A stretch of DNA of 64,000 bases from Megaleporinus macrocephalus (Eukaryota; Chordata; Actinopteri; Characiformes; Anostomidae), in NCBI GenBank assembly GCA_021613375.1, contig CM038726.1, positions 8,264,349 to 8,328,348 on the forward strand, written 5' to 3'. Shown one piece after another: positions 1-12,669 of the stretch (position 1 is the first letter of the stretch; every line of letters begins with the position of its first letter). The notes below the pieces were generated by a model that made no database searches, was not told where the DNA came from, and saw nothing but the letters and a program-made list of their open reading frames with translations. Both the position numbers and the translations under genes were made by a program.

Positions 1-1330
1 GACATAAAGAGTTATGAGCTTGAAGTAGTGCCGGTGCTGTATTCCTCCCTGAGCCGCTGTTCTGTGTTCTTCTCTGGACCAGATCCGTGTAACGACTCAC
101 TGCATATGGAATCTGGCTCTTGCTATTTATATTGCGTGCTTTGTGATGCTATCACACTTTATTACTCTTCTTTTTTGTGTTGAAACGTACACATAAATTG
201 CGGTTAAGTCTTGGCCTGCTCTGACACCCCCCGGTTGTTAAATAGATTAGTTAGTTCATGTGTTTTACCAAAATTTCGTCTGAAATGCCAAAGAATTAAC
301 GTTGTTTTGGTAAGGTTGTTTTGACTAATATTAATATGATGTTCCCGTTTCGCACGTCCAATGTCCAGATGACACACATACATCATTCAAAAATGGAATG
401 CTATGTTTGTACGACATACTGATTTAAATACAACGTCTTGGGGACGTACCTGTGCTGTCTGGGACTTTCAGACTCAATAAAGTTCTGAAATATTTAGTTG
501 TTCAGCAAAGTGATCCAAACATCACTTCCTTGTTTTTATGTTTTATTATACAGTTTTTTTGGGGGGTTTTTTAAGGTTCAAATCTTCCACTGTGTCTCCT
601 CAACAACCAGACAATTTGCTATGAGACGTCCTACATACTCATTAATTAGTTAGGCAAAGGGTTTTGGCAAAAAATGGAAACTATTTTCAAAGTGATCCGA
701 AATTTTAAAAAGTTGTCTGGGTTACAAATGACACTGTCAAAGGCAAAGCACTCAGCACGACGCTCGCAGAGCTGAAAGTTACGTTGGATTTATTAAGATC
801 AGCAGTGTAACAGAGCAGCAAAATACAAACGAACACAAAACGGGACTGAGCGAGAATCGTAAACCAGGAGACAGAAGTCGTAACCAGAAAAGCAGAGAGC
901 GAGGCGACCAAATCATGAGGGAGATCCGAGGGGAGAGTCGAGAGTACGGAAGGGAGATCAGAGCCAAGGAAGAGGAAAACACAGGCAACCACAACCAGAA
1001 GGAGAAATCGAGAAGGAGAATAGTCAGAAAACGGTGTGTGTGTGAAGCTTATATGGGGTGAACGTAATGACAAACAGCTGTGCGTATTAGAATTCCGGTG
1101 AGGCTGAGCGTGATTGGCTTGAGGCGAACATGTGGGTGTGACATCATCCGGATGTGCATTCTGGGAAATGGAGTTCGGAAGTAATTTAGTGTCAGGAACA
1201 GTCGTATGCGTGACAGACACAAAAATGTGTAAATACAAAGGATTTGAAAGAATAGACTCATTTCTGTGGCATGTGACCAAAATTGCCTGGTGCATTCTAG
1301 ACACCCATATGGAGGATAATAAAATATGAG
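1..1330. other. Gene-free stretch, probably repeat-derived
   Basis: I see no supportable gene. The segment around 455-520 (a polyA-signal-like AATAAA and the phrase AGTTGTTCAGCAAAGTGAT) recurs at about 11810-11855, so part of it is repeated in the window. From about 770 to 1240 the sequence is purine-rich on the plus strand and open in several minus-strand frames, but none shows a recognisable protein. It reads like the end of an unidentified dispersed repeat. Confidence 0.4.
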
Positions 1331-2400
1331 AGAAAACTAGAAAAATATCTTAATATCATCTTCACATTGTTTAATTATTAGAAGCCAAATGAATTAATTT
1401 TACTTTTTTAATACAACCTATTAACATACTAAATGACTGGAATTATTACATTTAGTCTTCTTCAGTTCTGAGAAAAGTTTTTATTTTGCCATTTTACTTG
1501 GTAGCATCAAATATTAAATAATCAAATCCTTATTTATAACATAAGGAAACAAAAATATAAGTTTACAAATCCAGAATGCCTCCATCTTTAATAATCTCTT
1601 ATCACCCTTAACTTTACAACAACCCTTTCAATGCCCAGCAAATACAGATCTGAAAGAATATTCAACAGTCATTCTTGTCTGCAGAGCTTGTCTAGTATTA
1701 CAGTATACATTAAAATAACTAAAGACCTAACTAAGGACCAGTAATTACCAAAACCACCAAATTCAGGGAGTTAATCTACTAGTAACTGAACACAAAACAT
1801 TTTATACTGTTGAGGCACAGGCTCTTTTCTACTGGTGAAAATAAAGATACCTTCAAGAGAAAAATGTGACAAATGTGACTCCAGATAAATGTGAGAAATG
1901 AAAATAAATAAATAATTAAATAAATAATATAAATTGGCCAGGATGTAAAAACATTGATATTTAATACGAGGTATGACTGAAAATGTCTGACTGGTTTGCA
2001 CCAAAAATAAACCTTTATAAATACAAACAGAAATCTGTAAAAGCACCTATTCATTTAACATGTATTCAGAATTTTCATGTTCCAGTGTATTCTACATGCT
2101 CATCATGTTAATAAAAGGTAAGAGCAAGATTAGATCGTACCTGAAATCATCATCTGATTCAACTGTAAACATGAATCTAAACCACTGATTTGAGATATTT
2201 GCTATACTTGTTCTCAATAATAGAACAGTGCACTGGAAGGATTACACTTATTATTATTATTATTATTATTACTAGTCATTTAATTAGTTAATTAAAGAAC
2301 ACAAATCATTTAATAGTGTCTACAAATACTATGCTTCTGATGCTTTTTGTGTTCATCCTTTACTTTTAAAATAATCAAATAAATCATAGAAAATATTTCA
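1331..2400. other. AT-rich intergenic sequence, no gene seen
   Basis: This is AT-rich sequence with short ATT triplet runs at about 2249-2271. Short open frames on the minus strand near 1771-2054 are low-complexity and hydrophobic and match nothing I recognise. Confidence 0.5.
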
Positions 2401-2404
2401 ATTT

Positions 2405-2900
2405 ATTACAAGCGCACACTTCCCTAGAAGTGGATGGCCTGTTATAATTGGTCCTGAAACAAGGGAGGAATAACCCAAAATGCACAGCAAAGGACCTACT
2501 CAAGACTCTACAAACTCCAAAAACCATTGTTCATATGTCCACTACTTAAAAAAACACAAAACAAGAATGGTGATCATGGAAGAAAACCATATAGGAAAAA
2601 CTGCAGCCCATCTCAAGTTTGCCCAAGACCACCTGGATGTTTCTCAAGGCTCATGAGAAAATGCCCTGCACACAAACACCCAGTCCTTATTCAACCTGTG
2701 AAGCATGGTGGAGGAAGCATCATGGTTTGGTGCTGTTTTGCTACTTCAGGGTCTGGAAGCCTTCTGATCATTTAAGGGGACAATGAGTTCAATGATACAC
2801 CAAAACATTTTACAGGAGAACGTAAAAGCAGCAGTCCATTTTCTAAAGAGACACTGGGTGATGCAACAAGACAGTGACCCAAAACACTGATCTGAAGATG
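2405..2900 (+). pseudogene. Decayed Tc1/mariner transposase fragment
   Basis: Conceptual translation of 2690-2760 gives VKHGGGSIMVWCCFATSGSG, the conserved DDE-domain stretch of Tc1-family transposases. About 100 bases further on, in another frame, MQQDSDPKH (about 2861-2888) matches the family's QQDNDPKH motif that carries the second catalytic aspartate. The frame is broken between the two and no terminal inverted repeats are evident, so this is a dead internal fragment. It has no expected activity and only marks old Tc1 colonisation upstream of the RNase gene. Confidence 0.85.
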
Positions 2901-3376
2901 GCTGTAACAGAAATACAGATAAACTGAAACACAGCAGAAATATATTCTGACTTGGTTTATTATGAAACAAATATAAATAAAGCCATTAGCAGTATTCAAA
3001 CTCCATCAAGTAAAATATCAGCAGAACCTTGTTGTTCTTACCATCGATCTAGGATTGTGAGTGATCTGAATATCCAATAGAACAGTCTAAGATTTTAGAG
3101 AAATTCCTGGGCTGACTCAAGGTGTTTAAGAAAAGCTAAGTAATGATAAACACTATTATCCAATTAAGAGGTGGGAGAGCAGCTGGTCCTGACACTTTAC
3201 CTATTGATTTGTACGAAGAGTTTACAGACAGAATAGCAACCTCATTGTTAGACATACATGAAGAACTTAATTTATTGTTATTAATGTACCTGCAATATTT
3301 ATTAGTGTTAAAAACCTCATAACTGCTACAAACAGATTTGAAACAAATGGTACTGAAGATACAAAGTGGAAGGATA

Positions 3377-3441
<65 letters not shown>

Positions 3442-3830
3442 AAGTGCACATTTATCTTCACTGTGTTATATAAGTTGGAACTGAGTTCAGAAACATAATA
3501 ACTAAAAGAGTCTCTCCATGTTTTCTGTATTTTACAGAAGGTTTTCAGGAGGTCAGTATCTGCAGATCTTAATCATGAATTAAAACAAATTCTGTGATGT
3601 AAGCAGGTAGTTTAAGGTCATTTAGAGCTTTAAAAACTAGACGCATTCTATATTCTAGAAGATATAGACAGTCTATACTATCAACCCAGCCTATTAAAAT
3701 AGGATTGATATGAGCTTTATTGTTTTTGTTAGGATCTGTTCTGCTGCTTTAATGACATACAGGATAAAACTTACTTACCTAAAATTACAGGTTTGGTGTA
3801 CAAAGATAAAGAAGTGAGCTTCTGATAAAG
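2901..3830. other. Intergenic region upstream of the RNase gene, with an ATT microsatellite
   Basis: The stretch holds a pure ATT microsatellite of about 21 units at 3377-3440. No gene is seen. The last 100 bases presumably contain the proximal promoter of the RNase gene. Confidence 0.55.
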
Positions 3831-3838
3831 TATAAAAG
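3831..3838 (+). promoter_or_regulatory. TATA box of the RNase gene
   Basis: TATAAAAG lies about 130 bases before a strong splice donor (AAAG|GTGAGT at 3968/3969), the right place for a TATA-led 5' noncoding exon. Transcription would start near 3860. Assignment rests on position and consensus only. Confidence 0.55.
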
Positions 3839-3859
3839 GATATTAGTACAAAGGATTTG

Positions 3860-3968
3860 TATTTATTCTGTGTTTTCTTGGCTTCTGATTGGCTGACTGC
3901 TGAATAAAGTGCCCAATAAATGCAGAGACTGGAAGAGATCCTTTCATTCCAGGACTGTGAGAGGAAAG
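3860..3968 (+). other. Predicted 5' noncoding exon of the RNase gene
   Basis: It is bounded on the left by the expected start site about 28 bases after the TATA box and on the right by the donor at 3968/3969. The matching acceptor is TCTCTTTACAG ending at 4582, ten bases before the RNase start codon. RNase A-family genes usually have a noncoding first exon and one coding exon, and this layout fits. The exact left end is a guess. Confidence 0.5.
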
Positions 3969-4592
3969 GTGAGTGTTCCTACTATTTTCCTACATCTGCA
4001 TTTTCCTGACTACAAATCCAGAATTCATGAAACTCGAGTTTCCTCAAAAGCCCTGTGGATCTTTACTACTTCCTTTCCTGATGGATTGTTTAACTTGTTG
4101 AATCATTTTCAGACTGTTTTCAAGCTGTAAACAGGCTTTACATTTTGCTCTGAAGCCACTTACCAAAAACACACACCATCAGAAAGTAAATGTACATATT
4201 CATTGACAATTTCACTACGGTTCTATATTATTGTATTACACAGAAATTTATTGTGAATATTTTTCCTAGACAGGTCAGCACTTCAACTGTGCTCAACCTT
4301 TCAATTATTTATTTTCTACAGTCATATAAAGTAGGTTCCAGTATTTATTTAGTTTTTATGCCGACATTGTTTGTATTGATAGCTGATAGTTCGAAATCAT
4401 CCAGTTAAAGGAACCATGTTTTTCAGCATTGCTTAAGATGTATGACTGTATAAATACCTTTCCTTAATTGTTGTTCTTTCTCTAAAAGATGAAAAGATAC
4501 TTGTTAAACTGCACTGATGTTCTGTATTTCTTGACTTGCTAATACTAAAACAGTGCCTGTTTCTGCTTATTTCTCTTTACAGAGACACTATC

Positions 4593-5009
4593 ATGGAGAT
4601 GCGTCAGTCCACTCTAGCCCTGCTTCTACTTCTGTGTACCATACTGCCCATTAATGGTCAAACAGAAGTTGAATTCATCAGAAAGCATATAAGACCTGGC
4701 ATGACTTCAGGCCAGTGTAACCAAGAGATGTTAGTACTGAACGCTAACAAGCTACAATGCAAACCAGTAAATACATTTATCATAGACATCATTGAAAATG
4801 TAAGGAAGGTCTGCACTAATGGAAAGAACTTGGGAAAAAACTACTTTCAAAGCAACAAGAACTTCCAAAAAGTTGTTTGTCGTTTAATTAATATTGCTGA
4901 TAAACCACCCAAATGTGAACACAAGAGAGAGACTGTAACAGAACCCATCCGTATTACTTGTGACCAGAATCATCGGCCAGTGCATTACGGACTGCCACGT
5001 GCAGGCTGA
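4593..5009 (+). CDS. RNase A-superfamily secreted ribonuclease (angiogenin/RNase ZF-like)
   Basis: This is a single coding exon of 138 residues. Residues 1-22 form a signal peptide (hydrophobic leucine run, likely cut after ING). The mature part keeps the RNase A catalytic set: His32 in RKHI, Lys57 in the family signature CKPVNTF, and His131 in PVHYG. There are six mature cysteines (42, 56, 74, 96, 108, 123), enough for three disulfides, as in fish RNases and angiogenin rather than the four of pancreatic RNase A. The first in-frame ATG of the open frame (4536) lies before the predicted acceptor, so I chose 4593, which has a G at +4 and starts the signal peptide. It should be secreted and cleave RNA 3' of pyrimidines. 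Fish members are reported as angiogenic or antibacterial; which applies here cannot be read from the sequence. A basic patch (KHIR, KCEHKR) suits RNA or membrane binding. Confidence 0.93.
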   Translation: MEMRQSTLALLLLLCTILPINGQTEVEFIRKHIRPGMTSGQCNQEMLVLNANKLQCKPVNTFIIDIIENVRKVCTNGKNLGKNYFQSNKNFQKVVCRLINIADKPPKCEHKRETVTEPIRITCDQNHRPVHYGLPRAG

Positions 5010-5204
5010 AGAATGGAGAAAGGTTGAATGGAAAATGGAAATTATTTGAATTAATTGTTACATTTTTAACGTGACTAATTCATTTGTGAACTGCTTGAGC
5101 ATAAATTCATCTTGTTATTCTTTGTTCTTACTAAATTTTGAACGTTAAATGATTTTACTTACTTGTCCTAAATTATACAGATTGAATCTGTTAACATATA
5201 ATTC

Positions 5205-5210
5205 AATAAA
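5205..5210 (+). terminator. Polyadenylation signal of the RNase gene
   Basis: AATAAA lies 196 bases after the RNase stop codon in AT-rich 3' sequence. A second AATAAA at about 5378 is an alternative. Confidence 0.55.
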
Positions 5211-6149
5211 ATCTATAATGATCATAACAAAGTCTATTAACCCTAAACTGACCACCTGGTTGCAACATAAAATTATTCAGTTTGACTAAGTCCATTTTAT
5301 GACGATCTTAACCTGAACTGACCTGCCCTGACTTTAATAACAGTCTGAAACAAGAAAAGAGGAAAGTAGTGTGAGCAATAAAGTTAGTTTTGTTTTTACA
5401 TGTATAATTTGTTTCTTCTGTAATTTTCCACATGATTAATGCTAAATGTTACTATGTGTGAATGATCTTTACCTTTGACCTAGACTGTCAGCTACATTTA
5501 GACTAACTGTTCAATTAATGCCTTTAATTTACTTGTAAACTTGTACTATATGCAAAATCATGATGGTGGAATCATCAGGGTCTGGCAAGTGGCGTGTCAA
5601 GCTGTGCCCACCCAAAGGGAGTCTGAAACTGAGTGACTGAGAAGCTGCATAGTGTTTTAATTGGAGCTGCTAGGTTTTGTGCTGTAGGATTGTGTTAAAA
5701 TCAGGCTGGCCAATGAGAGACAGACAGAAATACCTGCAGCATCACTCACTCAGTTTTAGCTCCTGTAAGAGAAGATGAACTTCCCGTGTTGTATTGTTTT
5801 ATAGAATGGTACGTACCCAGTGTGTGCATCGTTTAGTCAAAAGGCTTTTCAGGGTTTTCAGAGTGTTTAGAGAAAAACTGACTTAATGTCAAAGAGACCA
5901 CTACGGTAAAAACAACATCTGTGTAAACAGGCCTTCACGAAGCTGAAGATGGCGTCTTATTCGCCAACTCCTTATTTGGATGATCCGGCTTTCCTAAAGA
6001 TGTCTCAATAGCAATATTTCACCATTAGACAGCCATATTTCCCTTTCACAAAACCAGGACACGCAACAACAAGAGTGATGACACGATCAGCATGTTTGCT
6101 GCATCTGAACAACAAGATGAATTATAAGAAAAAGAACCAGTCCTGAAAC
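5211..6149. other. Intergenic, no gene seen
   Basis: This is AT-rich sequence without a long open frame. It may include dispersed repeat pieces (around 5560-5760), but I cannot name them. Confidence 0.45.
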
Positions 6150-6424
6150 TTAGATTCCATCTATCCATCCATAATCTTCCGATTTATCCCGCTAGTCGGG
6201 GTCATGGGGGGGGCGCAGAGATGATCATCCGGCAAAGGCTGGGTACACCATGGACAGTTCGCCAGTCCATCACATGAGCAACGCACACTCATGCACACAC
6301 TCACACCTATGGCCACTTTAGAGTGACCAATCAACACAACATGCATGTGTTTGAACTGTCGAGGAAACCGGAGTACCCATGCACACTCCACACAGATCGG
6401 CCCGGACCAGGAATCCAACCTAGA
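6150..6424 (-). mobile_element. 3' tail of an L2-like LINE (or a SINE sharing that tail)
   Basis: The segment begins with TCCATCCAT-type repeats, then CCCGCTAGTCGGGGTCATGG, a header-like CGCCAGTCCATCACATGAG stretch, and AAACCGGAGTACCCATGCAC. This is the common teleost 3' end of L2-type non-LTR elements. The TCCATCCAT end corresponds to the element's 3' TGGATGGA tail, so it points to the minus strand. Only the tail is present. Confidence 0.7.
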
Positions 6425-7158
6425 TTAAGATATAATACACAATAACCTTTTATCAAAAGAACCAACAGGGTTGTGTGACTTACAAAGGTAATTAACAAAA
6501 TATGTGTATCTTATCTATTAGTAATGTGTAATGTAAAATCATTACAAAGTACAGAACATCATGAACAATTCATTAAATGAAAATGTTCAGCTTGGTCTTC
6601 CAACAACTGAACAACTAAACTTTATGTTGAGTTAAACTGACTCTATTCAATTTGATTAAATGAGAATGTGTGGAATAATTTAATCACATTTATATAACTA
6701 CTGATTGATGGAGTAAGTGAGTGCTGGTGAGGGGAAAAAGGTTTTATCCTAAAACATATTCTTACATTCAAGGAAGAGAGGCACATACAGGTGTAACGCA
6801 AAATAATCTCAAAACTTTATCTTAATCCCTCATTTTAGACAGAGCACTGCAGCTACAGCACATTTGCTTGAAAGTGTTACCACCGTTCCTATTTGCATCA
6901 GCAAAGTAAGTACTATGAATGAATTCCTAGGAATGAATACTAATGAAGTGTCTACTTCTATAATCTGATTATTCAAATTTCATACCTAGTACTTCAGTTT
7001 GCGATTCATATTGGATGCCAGTCGTCAGTCTGATCCTTGTGTGGTGTCCACTGCAGTTATGAAACTGCTGAAGTTGGAGAAGAGAGGAGTTTTTTAATAG
7101 TGGTTAGCGATAGTAACTAAAAGTTACAATGTCTGAAATGCAAATCTGATCATTTTCC

Positions 7159-7242
<84 letters not shown>

Positions 7243-8067
7243 CTATACTTGTTCTCTATAATAGAACAGTGTACTGGAATGATTACACTTAGTATTAACA
7301 TAAATCATTCATTAACATCTACAAATACTAAGTTTCTGAAAACCTCCTTTCTTTGTGTTCATTCTTCACTTCTACATCATCTTCTTCATCATCTAAATCA
7401 TAGAAAACATTTAAGTGCTATAGATATCACAGTATCTGAGCACACACAGAACGGTGTCACTGAGGGATAGTAGTGATGATTCCTCCTGATTTTTTAGGTC
7501 AAGGTGTCATACAGTCATACAAGTAGATAAAGAGAACACCATTAAATAAAATTGACAATATATGTGGTCAGATATTTATTGAGGAACTCAATATTCCACA
7601 TACATCTTTTGTGTGAAATATTTTAACAGGTATATTTATCTGCATTAAAAATGTAATACTGAAAGTAGACAGTTTCCTCAAGTCCATAGATGTAATATTC
7701 TGTTTATGCATTATTTATAACATTATTGATTGACTGCAAGCAGCAAAAAACATAATTTACTAGAACAATGTTTTGATCTAAGATGGGTTTAAGGGACACG
7801 AGATCCTCAGTTTTCATCCAAATACAGGATAAAAAATGATGGTTGGACATCTTAACGTTCAAGGCATTCAGATACAAAGTAAATTATTCTATTCTATTAA
7901 TGTAAGTGTAAATATGTTTGTAAATATGTTTGTAAATATGTCTGCAACTATCATTTTCAACTTTCCCTGTATTCTCACGAGGAAGTGATTTGTAATTGAA
8001 TCACTTCACCTAACATAACTAAAATAGTATATGATGCTGTAAATACTCAATACTTGTTAACCCAGCA
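6425..8067. other. Gene-free AT-rich stretch
   Basis: No gene is seen apart from the TA microsatellite reported separately. A short 11-base tandem (AAATATGTTTGT) occurs near 7908-7940. Confidence 0.5.
7163..7239. repeat. TA dinucleotide microsatellite
   Basis: About 38 perfect TA units. The bases just after it (TTTGCTATACTTGTTCTC, 7239-7257) also occur at about 2199-2216, so the tract sits in a repeated context. Confidence 0.95.
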
Positions 8068-8425
8068 GGAATATATACACCACTGACATCACATCACACA
8101 CACTATAGTAAAACTGACGTGGGGATGGTGTGTTAGTGTGTGTTGTGCTGGTACAAGCTGATCAGACACAGCAGTGTTTCTGGACTCCTACCTTACTGGT
8201 CCACCTTGTAGATGTATAGTCAGAGATGATAGGTCCTTTGTTTCTGCACAGTTTGCATTGTTAATCTTCTAGTCCTTCATCAGTGGTCACAGGATGCTGC
8301 CCATGGGACACTGCTGACTGGACAGTTTTGGTTGGTGGACTATTTCTTAGTCCAGCATTGACACTGATATGTTTAAAAACTTCAGAAGCACAGCTGTTTC
8401 TGATCCACTCACATCTGCTGCTAAT
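8068..8425. mobile_element. Short nonautonomous repeat with inverted halves
   Basis: It contains GTGTGTTGTGCTGGTACAAG and GATCAGACACAGCAGTG. Near the other end, in opposite orientation, it has CTGTTTCTGATCCACTCA, so the ends form imperfect inverted repeats. It has no coding capacity. I associate this repeat with characin and catfish genomes; that is memory, not something seen here. Boundaries are approximate. Confidence 0.55.
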
Positions 8426-8907
8426 TAATAATCCTAACACTATGTAGGTGATGTAACACAGTGTTAAAGTACTAAGTAGGTGATGTAGTATAGTCCATCT
8501 CTGACTTAGTCTAACTCTAAATCAGTGGTTTAAGTAGAAGTCAGAAAGCGGTCAAATGGGACAGGGGAATTTGGGGTGTCAACATTAAGAGGGGTTGATA
8601 TGTTGCCACCTTGGGGGTGATTGGTATCACCTTAAAGGCAGGAGACAAATGCTCATTTAAATACAAAGAAAGGATGGGGGGTGATCAACTCTCTGAAGAG
8701 AAAGGGTAGTTTGAGATGGTAATAGCAAAAGTTAGAATTATATCTCTCACCTGACTGGCTGTAACCAGGAGCGATAGTTCAGCAGAGTAGCCCTGGCTGT
8801 GCTTAGATTGGCTTCAGCTGGCTTGGCTTGACTTTAGCAGAACTTGGTTTGGTTGGATTTGACCTGGCTTTGCTTGGATTGGGCTGGGCTTTGGCTTTTA
8901 TCCTAAC

Positions 8908-9858
8908 TAGAGATAGAAGGATTGTTTGGCTATGTATCGGTACTGGGCGTTTTTAATCAAAATATGTGATCGGTGATCGAACGATATTTTTCCAATTTAG
9001 TCGTTTCAGAGAGCCGATCATTGGCGTTAAAGAAATGAGCCTAATTTCTGTATTTCCAGCTAGCGTTTCATCCAGGAAGAGGAGCCCTCCAGCCAGCTTC
9101 CTGCAATTCATCTCTGAACCACTAGGTGGAAATACATACCCTTTCATTTTCCACAGACTGACTAAAGCAGCTGCCTCGTGAGAAATCCATGAGCTGGTAG
9201 AAAACATGTCTGTCTGGCAGTGTTTACCGTATGTGACGCAGACTCATTCAGGACGTTTTTAAAATGTGTAAAATCAGCGTGTCTCGTGGGCAAACCAAAG
9301 ACATTTAACACTACTAATCTGATACAGCACTGCACGCAGCTGAATACAGTAAGTATCAGCAAACAGCTGATTTGAGGTTCAGAGCTAGAACGCACAGCTA
9401 ACACAAAACAAATAACCCAGAACACCGTGCAGACCAGATCTGACCGGTACGAACAGTACAGCAGCAACAATTCAAGATCTACATTTAATGATTACAGATT
9501 GTCCTTTAAAATAACAGAGTCTGTGTTTAATGACTTCAGTTTTGACTGTATTTATTTAATGTAACTTTTCGTTTTAAATTAAGGGTCTAAATTTAATAAT
9601 TGGGGACATTTGATTAATTTACTTTGTTTATTTACTGTTAATTTTTTTTTAAATATTATGCTGTTTCACATGAGCTTGTTAAAAATGGTTATAAACCAGT
9701 TTCAACCATGTTTCATGACTTGCTTGCGCTAATAACTATATGTAGCCCTGCCGTGGCATATAGCCCTGCCCCCTATCGGTATCGGCTATCGGCCGATCGC
9801 GCTGAAAGGTGATCGGCGATCGCAATCAGCCTCAGAAACGCTGATCGGTCAATCTCTA
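8908..9858. mobile_element. hAT-like nonautonomous transposon, 951 bp
   Basis: The ends are inverted: TAGAGAT at the left and ATCTCTA at the right, with GATCGG/CCGATC-rich subterminal sequence on both sides. It is flanked by an 8-base direct repeat with one mismatch, ATCCTAAC (8900-8907) and ATTCTAAC (9859-9866), the duplication length typical of hAT elements. Open frames inside (for example 9162-9470) show no transposase motif. Confidence 0.72.
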
Positions 9859-9866
9859 ATTCTAAC

Positions 9867-11520
9867 CAACTGGAGAGATAAGAGGCTTGGTAGGAATGCA
9901 CAGAGGTAGGTACAAACGGACTTGACTTCACTGGACTAAAGGCAAGAGGCTTGATTTGAACGTGAGGTTTGGATGTGAGGGGTATAAGTAGGGCAAGGGA
10001 GATAATTAACAGGTGGCTGAAACAAGGGTCAGGTGCAGTGAATTCTAGGCTTTTCAGAATTCAGGGAACAGAGACCCCTGGTGGCGCTGAGCAGAAATGC
10101 TTACAGGTATCAGGGTGTGTACCATCCTGAACATGGATCGCCGAAAGCTGAGGAGAGAGTCACCTCAGGAAACGTTTGTAATTCTTTGTAAGAAAATAAA
10201 AGAAATTATCTGCCAATATATTGAGATAATTTAACCAAATTCACTTCAAACAAGTCAAATATGCCCAGAAATAAGTTAAATGATCTTATTTAACCTACAA
10301 ATTATCTGACAATAATCTCAAAATGAGAAATATTCTACACTGTACTTTTTATTCCCGACTGTATTCCTGTTCATCCCTTAAATTCGTTCCAAAGGAAAGC
10401 CGGGAAACTGAAAGGGAGGAAACCGGCCACACAATGAAAAGATCAGAAACACCACCACTGCAGCTCAGTTAGAGACTGGAGCTCATCTGTTGATGTACAG
10501 TTTGTGTGGCGTGTCCGCTGCATGAGTTTAGTTCTGTCCTAGGACCTGAGAAAATTCCTTGGATACTGATGTCCTGCTTCCCAAGACTGGAGTCTAATCT
10601 CTGTACACGTCCACACAGCTTTCCAAGTGCGGCTGATTGTCCCGGTCTGGATGAGTTTCTATTCCGGGTGTAGACGCCGTACAAGCTGCAGCATTTAAGG
10701 TGGAACGTTAGATTAAGAATCTGGCGAATAGGAACTTCAGTCTGGTTTAAAGATGAACATCAACCATGTAGCTCTGACAGTTCAGTTTGTTGGGAAGGAA
10801 TGAAAAGTACCGACATTCCCTTCACAGTCTGGAACGCTGGATTTCTCCACATAGTCCACCAGGTTGCTGTTGTGGTTGTATGTAATTGTTGGGGTGTAAA
10901 TATTAATGAGTCTGTTACGTAACAGTTCAGGATTTAGAGCTCAGCCAGTTTTATCATCTCTCTCTATTGTAAAAGCAGGATTTGTGTTTGAAGGGGGAAC
11001 AGCAGTGTTTGAGGTTTAGGGTATGTACAGTTCTATGTACTGAACTTCTTATTCAGTGAGAATGACAGTGTTAGATATACTGAGTAGATTTAAGATCATT
11101 TCACTAAATCAATTTCAAAATATACCAAATACTAAATATACCAAATACTAAATATACCAAAGATAAAAACTAAATAACGTTTACAACAAAAACATTCATT
11201 TCAGATTTACAGTCTAAGATCTCAAATATTGAACAACACAGAACACTTTGCAGTGGACAGAGTGGATAGTAGAATCATGTCTATGTTTGTAGTGATTTAG
11301 GGGTCTTATCAGAACCCCCTTTTAAAGTGGTAATAAAAAACATTAAAAAAAACTTCTTGTTCTGTAAAGAACCTTTTATAAAAGCATTGTTCTTCATAGA
11401 ACCATTGATGGTACTAGAAAACTGTATGTCTCCCAGTGACTCATTTCATAAACATACAGTTTATTCAATTTTTTACAGTTATTAACAAATATTTCTTATT
11501 ATTGGCTTCACTTTTTCATA
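9867..11520. other. Gene-free stretch with fragments of dispersed repeats
   Basis: No gene is recognised. The phrase CATTTAAGGTGGAACG at about 10693 recurs at 40970, so a dispersed repeat is present around 10480-10760. A short tandem, AAATATACCAAATACT, repeats about three times at 11117-11161. Confidence 0.4.
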
Positions 11521-11523
11521 CGT

Positions 11524-11840
11524 CTCCTATGTTTATCTGTGTAGTACAGAAGTCTGTGTGGACTAAACTCTACAGAAGTACAGAAACCGTATTACTCTGG
11601 ATTTGTACTGTGAGGCTGATAACAGTGTGAGTTGCAGATCTTTATCTTCAAAGAGAGTGAGGATCTGGACCTGCCAGTGGGCCTCAAGTTCGGCTGAGAC
11701 ACCTGAGAGTGCCGGACTTCCACTACAGGACAGCATTAATGAGTATTAAATATACACATCTCAGCTAACATTACTACTGTTATCACTCTTATCAACACTT
11801 TGAGACTCACAATAAAGTTCTGAATATTTAGTTGTTCAGC
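11524..11840. repeat. Segment duplicated at 62770-63460
   Basis: From TATGTTTATCTGTGTAGTAC through TTATCTTCAAAG (about 11527-11653) the sequence is nearly identical to 62769-62897. The following phrases GATCTGGACCTGC and ACTACTGTTATCACTCTTAT are also shared, but in the distal copy they are about 430 bases further apart, so this copy has a deletion or the other an insertion. Confidence 0.8.
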
Positions 11841-12660
11841 AAAGTGATAGAAATAAATGTGGAATCAACAGCAGAGAATCAGGGAATATTACACTGTAGA
11901 TACTGAGAACTTTATAAAAGCTCGTTCAGTTTCTTATCAATGAGTGTTTCTAATGCAGAGAACTGCTGACACTGATGTAGGAACAGTTTTATTCACTTTT
12001 ACAGTAACCGTCTACACGCCTTTAGAATACTGTATACATACTGTAATATAAAATCTTTATACTTCTATTAAACTGAGAGTTGTTCTACATTGACATCTAA
12101 CGAGTGTCTGTTTTACTTCACACATTAATTTTATAATATAGTTAATAAAGAAGTATTTATGGTTTAAAGACTGAATATTTTATTTGAAATTACTGGGTAC
12201 ATTTGAAAAGTTTCTCCTAAATATATAGAAGGTTACTGTATTCTGAATACTGTCTTCTCAAAATGTAAGATGGACATAATAGACACTTGATTTCATGGAT
12301 AAACTGGTCCAGATATCACATCCTTGATTTTATTTTTAATATATACTTTGTTGGAGGTGGACTCGTACAAGAAAATATCAGTAGTACTGTACTGTCTGTT
12401 TAATAGCATGAGCAATTCTCAGGTATCACATTTCTCATACAAACATCTGCCCTCTGCTCTTCTGAGTTTGAGGTAATGTTAACTGAGTTTGTCTGACAAG
12501 TTTGGATTCATCCAGAAGTTAAACTCTGAAAGAGAAAACAAGTTCTTTTACTTCAGTATGCATTAAACAGATTGTTAGTTCAATAGTTGCCCAGTCAGAG
12601 ACGAGGCAGAGACTTTGCAGTAAATGGACATATTTTGTTCCTTGTAGAGGATCTTTACTT
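11841..12660. other. Gene-free stretch
   Basis: AT-rich sequence. No supportable coding exon or RNA gene is seen. Confidence 0.45.
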
Positions 12661-12669
12661 ACTTTTACT

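Noticed and set aside
9162..9470. 102-codon minus-strand frame
   Set aside because: It lies inside a nonautonomous hAT-like element and has no recognisable protein.
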